Source: Bacteriovoracaceae bacterium (GTDB lineage Bacteria; Bdellovibrionota; UBA1018). Taken from it: a stretch of 9,103 bases of DNA. The stretch is taken from contig JAHFAB010000028.1 of the NCBI GenBank assembly GCA_023250795.1, forward strand, positions 1-9,103, read 5' to 3'. The translations under genes were made by a program, and so were the position numbers. Within the stretch, counting starts at the first letter, position 1. The number at the start of each line of letters is the position of its first letter. The notes below the pieces were generated by a model. The model was given only the letters and a program-made list of their open reading frames with translations. It did no database searches and had not been told where the DNA came from. Below, piece after piece: positions 1-5,976 of this stretch.

Positions 1-295
1 TTTTTCGAATGGAATTAGAAATAGACTCTAGATCATTTTCGGGTCGAACAATTTCTTCAATACCTCTCAGAAGATTTAAGACGCTTAATACCTGGAAGAA
101 GATCCCAAGTGAAACTTTTGGATTGCCTTTTTCAAGTTGTCCCACTGTACGACGATCTGCTCCAATACGGGAGGCAATCTCAACGAGCGATATCGCTCTG
201 CGTTTTCTCGCTTCGGCTATAAGACGACCTACTTCTTTAAGGCCAAACTCAGTTTCTGCAGTGAGTAATTTTATCCAGGGGGGTTTAAGTTTCAT
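1..295 (-). CDS. HipB-like XRE-family HTH repressor (3' end beyond left edge)
   Basis: A small DNA-binding protein, probably an autoregulatory repressor or antitoxin of the HipB type. Reading the minus strand gives 98 codons with no stop before the edge. Residues about 20-85 form a Cro/C1-type helix-turn-helix: GRLIAEARKRR, then SLVEIASRIGADRRTVGQLE as the HTH core, then KGNPKVSLGIFFQVLSVLNL. The order 'QLEKGNPKVSLG...VL..L' is typical of HipB-like proteins that pair with HipA kinases. I chose the ATG at 295 because AGGA lies 5 bases upstream. In-frame ATGs at 301 and 313 also exist, but 313 falls in an operator half-site, and a stop at 320-322 limits the frame. HipB proteins are about 90-100 residues, so little is probably missing. 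A hipA-like gene would be expected just left of the window; this cannot be seen. Family call is firm, HipB subtype is likely, antitoxin role is inference. Confidence 0.85.
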   Translation of the reverse strand, partial: MKLKPPWIKLLTAETEFGLKEVGRLIAEARKRRAISLVEIASRIGADRRTVGQLEKGNPKVSLGIFFQVLSVLNLLRGIEEIVRPENDLESISNSIRK

Positions 296-306
296 ATACA
301 TCCTAG

Positions 307-332
307 TGTTCATTTTTGGTCAATAATGAACA
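307..332. promoter_or_regulatory. Operator-like inverted repeat, proximal
   Basis: Perfect 8-base arms TGTTCATT (307-314) and AATGAACA (325-332) separated by 10 bases, spanning the predicted transcript start and leader of the HipB-like gene. This fits a dimeric HTH repressor contacting two major grooves. The gapped layout resembles the HipB operator of E. coli (short arms separated by 8 bases), though the sequence differs. Autoregulation is inferred from position. Confidence 0.55.
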
Positions 333-360
333 TGATAATGTACATTATTGTAAAAATCAA
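332..360 (-). promoter_or_regulatory. Sigma-70-type promoter of the HipB-like gene
   Basis: On the minus strand the -35 is TTGATT (360-355) and the -10 is TATCAT (337-332), separated by exactly 17 bases. The predicted transcript start is near 325, giving a leader of about 30 bases to the ATG at 295. The start of the 14-bp palindrome overlaps the -10 element, so repressor binding there would block RNA polymerase. Confidence 0.6.
335..348. promoter_or_regulatory. Operator-like perfect palindrome, distal
   Basis: ATAATGTACATTAT is a perfect 14-bp palindrome lying between the -35 and -10 of the minus-strand promoter and touching the -10. Its core AATGTACATT resembles the half-site AATGAACA of the neighbouring inverted repeat, and the two centres (319.5 and 341.5) are 22 bases apart, about two helical turns, so two dimers could bind on one face of the DNA. 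Function is inferred. Confidence 0.55.
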
Positions 361-492
361 GGTTTTTTTGGATGTAGGTCCATTTTTGTGGTTGGGCATT
401 TTTAACCCAGCGGTGATAACCATTGCCTAGTGAATGATGCGGTGTTTTTTTATATCAAACTGATTTAACTCGGTTTTTTTTATTTTAAACTT

Positions 493-508
493 TGGCACGG
501 CTCTTGCT
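493..508 (+). promoter_or_regulatory. Sigma-54 (RpoN) -24/-12 promoter
   Basis: TGGCACG (493-499), four bases, then TTGCT (504-508) matches the RpoN consensus TGGCACG-N4-TTGCW at every defined position, with the invariant GG (494-495) and GC (506-507) separated by the required 10 bases. The expected transcript start is about 518-520, only some 15 bases before the ATG at 534. Sigma-54 promoters need an enhancer-binding AAA+ activator, so the AT-rich 360-490 stretch is where upstream activator sites would be expected; I could not identify a convincing one. Confidence 0.85.
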
Positions 509-519
509 TACTCTACAGT

Positions 520-524
520 GGGAG
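520..524 (+). promoter_or_regulatory. Ribosome binding site of the coiled-coil gene
   Basis: GGGAG at 520-524 is followed by 9 bases and the ATG at 534. With the sigma-54 promoter just upstream, this fixes the start at 534 and excludes the longer frame opening at the TTG at 492, which lies in the promoter itself. Confidence 0.65.
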
Positions 525-533
525 CTTGCATCC

Positions 534-2582
534 ATGTCTACTGTTTCATCTACAGACGGAGGATATAATTACTACCAGCGCAATTTGACTGAGCTGGAGG
601 ATGATCTTCGTAATCAGGCCAAGAAAAATCTGAAAAGCCAAGAAGAGCATCTGCAAGAGATGGAAGAAAATTACAAAAAAGCGTTGCAAAAAAAGGATAA
701 AGACCTCGAAGAGACCGTTAAAAATATCAAAGATAATATGAACGAGACTCTATCTCGTGAAAGAGAGGGTAATAAAAACGAAGTTGCCCGCATCAAAAAC
801 GATACCTACGACAAGTTCGGGCGTTTTCAGGGTAATGATGCTGATGCGACAAAAGCTCAGTTTATGCAGGCAAAAGAAGGTTGGGAAAATCAACACAGTG
901 CTGATCAGAGATTACTCAAAGATCTGCAAGAGGAATATTCGAAAAGATCGGAAGAACAGAATAGAAGGCACTTGCTCACACTAGATGAGACTGTTCAGGC
1001 AGAAAGAAATGCAGCCAATGAGCTCTATCTAAAAGCAGTAGAGGAAAAAAAATCTGGTAACGAAGGTTACTTAGAGGGGATAAAGAATTCTTATAAAAAT
1101 CTAATTGATGATAAAACCATCCAAAGTAATCTCATTCGACGTGAGTCAGAACATGCGATCGAAGATACAAAAGCTGATTATGACCGCCAGATGCAAAAAT
1201 ACAGGCAAGCAAATGAAGATCGGTTTAACACTCTTGAACAAGACCATTTGCAAGCCATATCAAAAGCTGTGAAGAAAACTGTTGAATCTGAGAGTGAACA
1301 AAATAAAACTCTGAGGTTACAGCTCAATGATCTTGTGAAACACGCAGATACTTATAAAAAAGACAAAGCAGATGGAACAATTGAAGCAATCAAAGAGCAA
1401 GAAAAGGGCTGGAGAACTCGTGAACAATGCATACAAAGATCTTATGTAAATGAGATTGAAGATTTGAAAAGACTTGCGAAAGAATCTGAAGAAAGATCTG
1501 ATTTTATCAAGAATGAAGCACTTTTAGAAAAAGATAATCATTTTACTGAAATTGTTCACTCTCAAAATAAAATAAATGAAGAAATGAAAAAAGATTTATT
1601 AAACATTTACAACAAAGATCATGAACAAATGGACGAACGATTAAGGAAAGAACATGAGCAGGCAGTACAACAGAACGAAAGGATTGTTCTCGATTTGGGA
1701 AGTGAGAGGGAAAAAGCTCTCATCGCTCAAGCCAAAGCTTTTAATGATACAATCCAACGTAATCGAGAGTCTGAAGAAGATAAAGTCAAACTTTTAGAAA
1801 ATCAGCTCAATTATAAAACCTCGAGTGGAGATGCTTCTGTTATTTCTCCAGCAGCTGAAGCCAATTTGAGAAAAATTTATGTGAACGAGTATCAAAAAAC
1901 CGCAGATGCTGAACATGCCTCAAATCGAAATGCATTAGATAGTCTGCAAAAAGAATATTCCAATCGACTCTACGATGTGACTACTGAGTCTTCAGCACGA
2001 GAAAACAGTATCAATCAAAGAAGTGCAGCAGAACTTCATCATGAAAGATCAGAACTCTTACAGCATCTGCAAGACATGGAAAATATGAAACAAAGCACTC
2101 TCAATAATCAGGAGTCTGATCACAGGAGAGAAGTGGATAATTTGAACAGAAATTATTCGGTGCTTTTAGATCGACAGAAAAAACAATATGAAGAAATTTT
2201 AGATACGACTAAAAATCAACTCAATGCAAAAATGCAAGAGATGAGATTGGATTCTGACTTTAATTTTCGCATGGCTCAGCGAGAGTATGCCTCAAGGCAA
2301 AATGAAGTCAGTAGAGATCTTGAAAAGAAAATCATGGATCAAAAATTAGATTATGAGGCGGTTTTACAAGACGTAAAAGAAGAATCAAGTCGTTCTCTTC
2401 GAGATCAAGAGAGATCACATCGTTTGGCGATGGAAGAACAAGTAAAACTCTATGAGCAAAAACTGACTCAGCAAGAAATGCAATTGAAAGAACGTGAGCG
2501 GGTGAGTGCTCAAAACCACGAAGACGAGCTCGATAAGATGAGGCGGGCTCACTCAATGATGATGCAAAGAAGAAATGCTTAA
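534..2582 (+). CDS. Long coiled-coil protein of unknown function, sigma-54 controlled
   Basis: A 682-residue protein I do not recognise. Apart from the first 10-15 residues (MSTVSSTDGGYNYY) it is almost wholly charged, helical, heptad-like sequence rich in Glu, Lys, Gln, Asn, Arg and Asp. It has only one Cys (about residue 299), two Trp (about 117 and 293) and almost no Pro. There is no signal peptide, membrane segment or catalytic motif, so it should be cytoplasmic. Two likely breaks in the coil are a Gly/Asp/Asn-rich stretch near 98-106 and a Ser/Gly/Pro linker near 430-441. Segments such as LQEEYSKR and LQKEYSNR recur, suggesting loose internal repetition. The ATG at 534 is chosen over the TTG at 492 because the latter is in the sigma-54 promoter. 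It ends overlapping the convergent lipoprotein gene by 4 bases. A filament-forming or scaffolding role, like bacterial coiled-coil-rich (CCRP) proteins, is possible but inferred from composition alone. Confidence 0.9.
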   Translation: MSTVSSTDGGYNYYQRNLTELEDDLRNQAKKNLKSQEEHLQEMEENYKKALQKKDKDLEETVKNIKDNMNETLSREREGNKNEVARIKNDTYDKFGRFQGNDADATKAQFMQAKEGWENQHSADQRLLKDLQEEYSKRSEEQNRRHLLTLDETVQAERNAANELYLKAVEEKKSGNEGYLEGIKNSYKNLIDDKTIQSNLIRRESEHAIEDTKADYDRQMQKYRQANEDRFNTLEQDHLQAISKAVKKTVESESEQNKTLRLQLNDLVKHADTYKKDKADGTIEAIKEQEKGWRTREQCIQRSYVNEIEDLKRLAKESEERSDFIKNEALLEKDNHFTEIVHSQNKINEEMKKDLLNIYNKDHEQMDERLRKEHEQAVQQNERIVLDLGSEREKALIAQAKAFNDTIQRNRESEEDKVKLLENQLNYKTSSGDASVISPAAEANLRKIYVNEYQKTADAEHASNRNALDSLQKEYSNRLYDVTTESSARENSINQRSAAELHHERSELLQHLQDMENMKQSTLNNQESDHRREVDNLNRNYSVLLDRQKKQYEEILDTTKNQLNAKMQEMRLDSDFNFRMAQREYASRQNEVSRDLEKKIMDQKLDYEAVLQDVKEESSRSLRDQERSHRLAMEEQVKLYEQKLTQQEMQLKERERVSAQNHEDELDKMRRAHSMMMQRRNA

Positions 2583-3118
2583 AATTTCGAGTTTTCCAGG
2601 GCTTTTTTAGTTTTTTCCTCTTCGAGCTGGGCGATTCTCATTCTCATGTAGATGATACGGCCAATCCGATAGAGGAGAGTGTTTTCTTCGATAGAGTCAG
2701 TTTCCAGAGGTTTCCAACCTTCCAAAACATCTCTTTGAACAAGCTGGTCTTTTTGAACTGTAATTTTTACTGAAGGACTTCCGTTGTAAAAGCCTTTTGC
2801 AACTGTGACTCGAAAACGGTACTGTGCTTTGAGTACGGTGTCAGCCGATCCAAAAGAATCGATGAAATTTTTTTCCGATGTATTTTCGGACCACCTTGTT
2901 TGTAAGAAACCACCCTCGCGATTAGAGACATCGAGACGGTTAGATTTCAGTGCATCTAAAACGCCCTGCCAAGCGGTGTTAAAGTCAGTAAAATAAATTT
3001 TTACAAACACCTGATCTGTATTACCGCCTACAGATTGTCTGTAGGCGTTCATGCATCCAGGTAAAACTGCGCCTAATATAATTAAAAATAGAAAATTACG
3101 CTTGAGCGTAAGATTCAC
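2579..3118 (-). CDS. BamC/NlpB-like outer-membrane lipoprotein
   Basis: A 179-residue lipoprotein. The N-terminus has Lys/Arg, a hydrophobic stretch (residues 9-20) and a lipobox-like LPGC with the acylated Cys at 22; Pro at -2 is unusual. After a short linker, residues 38-76 (FVKIYFTDFNTAW, LDALKSNRLDVSNREGGFLQTRW) match the pattern of the BamC/NlpB helix-grip domain, in which an 'AW..v..aL....l.v...d...G...t.w' helix-strand unit is followed by strands; residues 97-122 (YRFRVTVAKG, SVKITVQ) fit those strands. The C-terminus is a charged helix. BamC is an accessory lipoprotein of the BAM outer-membrane protein assembly machine, but it is usually longer with two such domains; here there is one. 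The GTG start overlaps the TGA stop of the upstream gene (GTGA), indicating translational coupling. It converges on the coiled-coil gene with a 4-base overlap. The BamC relationship is a pattern match, moderate confidence. Confidence 0.8.
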   Translation of the reverse strand: MNLTLKRNFLFLIILGAVLPGCMNAYRQSVGGNTDQVFVKIYFTDFNTAWQGVLDALKSNRLDVSNREGGFLQTRWSENTSEKNFIDSFGSADTVLKAQYRFRVTVAKGFYNGSPSVKITVQKDQLVQRDVLEGWKPLETDSIEENTLLYRIGRIIYMRMRIAQLEEEKTKKALENSKF

Positions 3119-4590
3119 AATTCACCGTGTGATTGGGCTGATACCGCTTTTCCAAATCGATTAAGATCTTTGAGTAATGTTTGGCCATCTATGATGGTTT
3201 CATTGAAACTAGCTCCAAACTCAAGTTGAGTGACTGAATATTTTTGAATATTTACACTCGTTCCCAGGTTCTGCGTGGAAAACTGAATGTTTCCCAGTGT
3301 GGGTAAAACAGCCACTGTCCAAACAGGGTATGAGAGTTCAGGTGGCAGGGTTTGGTAGAAACTCAGCATCCCAATGCCGTGAGCAGGCGCAGTTAGATTG
3401 ACAGTCTGTGGAAGGGTTTGATAATCTGGAATGAGAGCCACGTTTAAAAAATCGCCCGGCTTTGTCATTACAGATATCTGAGAGCTCAAGATGCCAGAAA
3501 CTTGTTTAAATTGATCTCCCAACGCCACCGTCACAATTCCCTGTGTTGCATTTTGATTCTGCGTGATTCCCGAGAGGTTGACATCATGGAGAGAGTTGGG
3601 ATCTTGTAGAGAGCTCGCCGTTTTTATATCAGTTGGATATAAAAACCGGCGATCCCCATTTTGATCGATCATGGAAACCACGACCACATCTGCAGCAAAC
3701 GGGGGGCGGTTCGCATGTACTTGATACTGGTTTTGAACCAGTTTCATGTCTGCATTGATGGTTTTACTCAGACCAGTGCTCGGTTGAAAAGTGTCACTCA
3801 ACCCAATTCTTGAAAGGGAGAGTTGATTCAAAAGGCTGAAGTACGAAGAACCGTTGCCACCCTGAAGCGCACTCATAATATCTGTTGCTTTTCCGCTGGC
3901 TTCAAGAACAGCAAGCCGCGTATTGCGCCGGGTGAGGAGGGGGAGGCGAAACACTGGTTTATTCAAGTTTACCGTAGCAAATAAAACCGTTACGTCTTGA
4001 TTGGGGAGGACTAAATTCGAAGGGATCTCTCTGGAGCCCATCACATTAATGATATCTTTCAATGGCGAAAAAAACGAGGTGGTTTGAAAATCGATGACAT
4101 CAACGGCGTTTAAGCTCTTAAAAACAACCCCTGCTTGGACATATTTTTTCCCTGGATGGGGGTCCCATCCCTGGATCCCACCCTGTATGATTGCAACTGA
4201 ATCGGCTTTGGGGATGGGTTTGAGGAAAAAAGTGACGTGTTTACTTCTCACGCCAGCCAAGGTAAAAGTCGTATAACCCTCTTTTGATGCCGTAATGATG
4301 TGCGAGGTGCGATCGAAAGTAAAAAAGTCTAGAAATCCTTCGCTGTCCGTATAAGCTTCGATTGAAAATGATCTCAAATCAGAGTCTAAAGAGTCTGAAA
4401 TACTAATTTTCACATCTGATAAAGGCAGTAGGGTTACGTCATCTATAGCCTGAATGCTCAGATCGGGTCTATTCCAAAACTGCCAAAAGTTCCTGTTCGC
4501 TGTATCAGATAGGCTAAATCCCAAGGATTCGGCGTGGACATTAGAAACAGCCAAAGTCATTGACAGAAAAAAAATCGCTCTGATTCGCAT
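3115..4590 (-). CDS. Secreted protein with carboxypeptidase-regulatory-like domain
   Basis: A 491-residue exported protein. Residues 1-20 are a type I signal peptide with probable cleavage after VHA. Residues about 44-125 look like a carboxypeptidase-regulatory-like (Ig/transthyretin-type) beta-sandwich: SIQAIDDVTLLPLSDVKISI, then TDSEGFLDF, then HIITASKEGYTTFTL, the usual 'D..G...f......i..s..GY' signature. The remaining ~360 residues are beta-rich, low in Cys, and unrecognised; they include a likely beta-propeller- or sandwich-like run but no catalytic motif that I can name. The start is supported by AGGGGGA (4604-4598) 7 bases upstream. It is the first gene of a two-gene operon with the BamC-like lipoprotein, whose start overlaps its stop, so the two products may act together at the outer membrane or cell surface. 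The function is unknown; adhesion or surface display is only a guess from domain type. Confidence 0.85.
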   Translation of the reverse strand: MRIRAIFFLSMTLAVSNVHAESLGFSLSDTANRNFWQFWNRPDLSIQAIDDVTLLPLSDVKISISDSLDSDLRSFSIEAYTDSEGFLDFFTFDRTSHIITASKEGYTTFTLAGVRSKHVTFFLKPIPKADSVAIIQGGIQGWDPHPGKKYVQAGVVFKSLNAVDVIDFQTTSFFSPLKDIINVMGSREIPSNLVLPNQDVTVLFATVNLNKPVFRLPLLTRRNTRLAVLEASGKATDIMSALQGGNGSSYFSLLNQLSLSRIGLSDTFQPSTGLSKTINADMKLVQNQYQVHANRPPFAADVVVVSMIDQNGDRRFLYPTDIKTASSLQDPNSLHDVNLSGITQNQNATQGIVTVALGDQFKQVSGILSSQISVMTKPGDFLNVALIPDYQTLPQTVNLTAPAHGIGMLSFYQTLPPELSYPVWTVAVLPTLGNIQFSTQNLGTSVNIQKYSVTQLEFGASFNETIIDGQTLLKDLNRFGKAVSAQSHGEL

Positions 4591-4597
4591 TTTGAAT

Positions 4598-4604
4598 TCC
4601 CCCT
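4598..4604 (-). promoter_or_regulatory. Strong ribosome binding site of the secreted-protein gene
   Basis: AGGGGGA on the minus strand (4604-4598), 7 bases from the ATG at 4590, supports that start codon. Confidence 0.6.
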
Positions 4605-4612
4605 ATCCATGA

Positions 4613-4641
4613 AGGGTAAAAAACCTCTTGTATTTTGTCAA
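4613..4641 (-). promoter_or_regulatory. Promoter of the secreted protein-lipoprotein operon
   Basis: On the minus strand a perfect TTGACA -35 (4641-4636) is followed after 17 bases by TACCCT (4618-4613), a weak -10 matching 3 of 6 positions. It lies in the 74-base divergent gap between this operon and kdsD. On the plus strand only weak candidates are seen: TATAGA at 4654-4659 has no good -35 and would start transcription about at the kdsD ATG. Confidence 0.45.
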
Positions 4642-4664
4642 CTCCACATGGTTTATAGAAGAAG

Positions 4665-5687
4665 ATGGAAATGACGCCTCTCAATACTAGTCTCGGTCCC
4701 CAACATAAGCCGGAGTTTTCTGTTTTGGAGAATATTATCCGAGTTCTTGTCCTTGAGGCTGAGTCTATTTTGGAATGCACACGTCGTTTGAAGACGTCAG
4801 AAGTGGAAAAAGCCATTGCTCTTTTCATGAGAGCGCTAGACCAGGGTGGAAAAATCATTGTCACTGGAGTGGGTAAATCAGGAAAGGTTGGGCAGAAAAT
4901 CGCTTCGACCTTGTCTAGCACGGGGAGTTTTGCTGTTTTTCTTCATCCAACTGAGGGGATCCATGGAGATTTAGGAATTGTTTCTCAAAAAGATGTGATT
5001 TTAGCACTCAGCTATACGGGCAATACAGACGAATTGCTCAAACTCATTCCCTCTCTAGAGAGTCTGGGGACTCCAATTGTTGGTTTGGGGGGGAGTTTTC
5101 GGTCTCAATTAGCAGAAAAATGTGATGCTTGGATTGACGCGTCAGTCGTTCAAGAGGCCTGTCCCCACAATTTGGCTCCCACATCAAGTACAACGCTCGC
5201 ATTAGCTCTTGGGGATGCCATCGCTGTTACGTTGATGAAATTACGAGGCTTTGATTCCGTAAATTTTGCAAAGAATCATCCTGGGGGAGGGCTTGGGAAA
5301 AAACTTTCGTTGACGGTGGAGTCCTTGATGCACCAAGGGAGTTCTCTCCCACAAGTCGCATTAATAGCTTCCATGGATGAGGTTATTTTGACTTCTACTT
5401 CTGGAAAATTAGGTACCGTGCTTGTCGTTGAGGGGAGAAAACTCTTAGGCATTATCACTGATGGTGATCTGAGACGTGCGTTAAAACACAGAGAAAAGCT
5501 TTTTGAACTCAGAGCGAAAGATATCATGAAAGCGGATCCAGTCACCGTGTCACCAGACGCCTTAGCTCAGTCAGCTCTGGAAATGATGGAAAATCGAGTG
5601 AGTAAAATCAGTGTGCTTCCAGTAGTCAATTCTAATCAAGAAGTGGTGGGGATTTTGCATATCCATGATGTTGTTCACGCGCTTTGA
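4665..5687 (+). CDS. kdsD: Arabinose-5-phosphate isomerase (KdsD)
   Basis: Interconverts D-ribulose 5-phosphate and D-arabinose 5-phosphate, the first committed step to Kdo for LPS inner core; cytoplasmic. The 340-residue length fits E. coli KdsD (328). An N-terminal SIS (sugar isomerase) domain covers about 45-190, with GKIIVTGVGKSGKVGQKIA, the HPTEGIHGDLG segment, SYTGNTDE, and EACPHNLAPTSSTT. The four residues important in E. coli (Lys59, Glu111, Glu152, His193) all align with a constant +12 offset to Lys71, Glu123, Glu164 and His205 (NHPGGGLGKK). Two CBS domains follow at about 215-275 (ending ITDGDLRRAL) and 283-340 (ending GILHIHDVV). No strong ribosome binding site precedes the ATG at 4665; the ATG at 4671 is an alternative. 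It heads a three-gene plus-strand run; its last 23 bases overlap the next gene. The presence of a KdsD implies a Kdo-containing LPS. Confidence 0.96.
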   Translation: MEMTPLNTSLGPQHKPEFSVLENIIRVLVLEAESILECTRRLKTSEVEKAIALFMRALDQGGKIIVTGVGKSGKVGQKIASTLSSTGSFAVFLHPTEGIHGDLGIVSQKDVILALSYTGNTDELLKLIPSLESLGTPIVGLGGSFRSQLAEKCDAWIDASVVQEACPHNLAPTSSTTLALALGDAIAVTLMKLRGFDSVNFAKNHPGGGLGKKLSLTVESLMHQGSSLPQVALIASMDEVILTSTSGKLGTVLVVEGRKLLGIITDGDLRRALKHREKLFELRAKDIMKADPVTVSPDALAQSALEMMENRVSKISVLPVVNSNQEVVGILHIHDVVHAL

Positions 5688-5946
5688 TGCAGAAGAGCTC
5701 TGTCCGAATTGTCAAAAACCCATGGTTTTCAGAAGAGCTTATCGATTTCCTGTTTTTACTCAGATCCTTTTTGGATCAAGTTTTATCTTTTTTTTGGTTT
5801 TGAGCACACAATTGAACGCACGTCCTTACCTGCTTTGGGGTTGGGTTTTGATTCAAGTGGTTTTGGGGGGTGTGTTATATCGAGGAAGAACTTTAGCAAG
5901 CCAAAGAGTTTTACGTTGCATCCGCTGTACAACTGACTTACGATAA
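5665..5946 (+). CDS. Small two-TM protein with split zinc-ribbon cysteines
   Basis: A 93-residue protein of unknown function. CPNC (Cys13, Cys16) near the N-terminus and CIRC (Cys85, Cys88) near the C-terminus form a C-x2-C...C-x2-C set that could bind one zinc. Between them are two hydrophobic segments, about 33-49 and 55-72, joined by a short NARP turn, so both Cys pairs would lie on the same (probably cytoplasmic) side of the inner membrane. Basic residues around 22-27 and 73-84 support the inside location by the positive-inside rule. The start overlaps the end of kdsD by 23 bases; ATGs at 5665 and 5668 are adjacent and no clear ribosome binding site is present, suggesting translational coupling. 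Its stop is about 30 bases before the DsbA-like gene. It resembles small zinc-ribbon membrane proteins in general layout, but I cannot place it in a named family. Confidence 0.7.
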   Translation: MMLFTRFDAEELCPNCQKPMVFRRAYRFPVFTQILFGSSFIFFLVLSTQLNARPYLLWGWVLIQVVLGGVLYRGRTLASQRVLRCIRCTTDLR

Positions 5947-5967
5947 TCTTTTATTTTTCACTTAACC

Positions 5968-5972
5968 GGAGG
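5968..5972 (+). promoter_or_regulatory. Ribosome binding site of the DsbA-like gene
   Basis: GGAGG, 4 bases before the ATG at 5977, a strong Shine-Dalgarno that fixes this start. The 30-base gap to the preceding gene shows no terminator, so the three plus-strand genes are probably co-transcribed. Confidence 0.65.
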
Positions 5973-5976
5973 TTTC

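Noticed and set aside
9..326. Plus-strand 105-codon frame
   Set aside because: Antisense of the HipB-like gene, whose minus-strand translation gives a clear helix-turn-helix protein; the plus-strand product is low-complexity Ser/Arg sequence with no ribosome site.
381..403. Direct repeats CATTTTT (381-387, 397-403, also 311-317) as enhancer sites
   Set aside because: Short, T-rich and irregularly spaced; no palindromic character expected of an enhancer-binding protein site.
390..409. Short inverted repeat TGGG...CCCA as a terminator or activator site
   Set aside because: Only four-base arms and no following T-run; not distinguishable from chance.
355..470. Possible IHF sites (AATCAAGGTTTTTT near 355 and TATCAAACTGATTT near 453) upstream of the sigma-54 promoter
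   Set aside because: Each misses the WATCAA-N4-TTR consensus by one position or spacing, and AT-rich DNA gives such near-matches by chance.
4628..4659. Plus-strand promoter for kdsD (TTGTAT or TTGTCA with TATAGA)
   Set aside because: Spacings are 20 and 13 bases and no alternative -35 fits; a leaderless start remains possible but unsupported.
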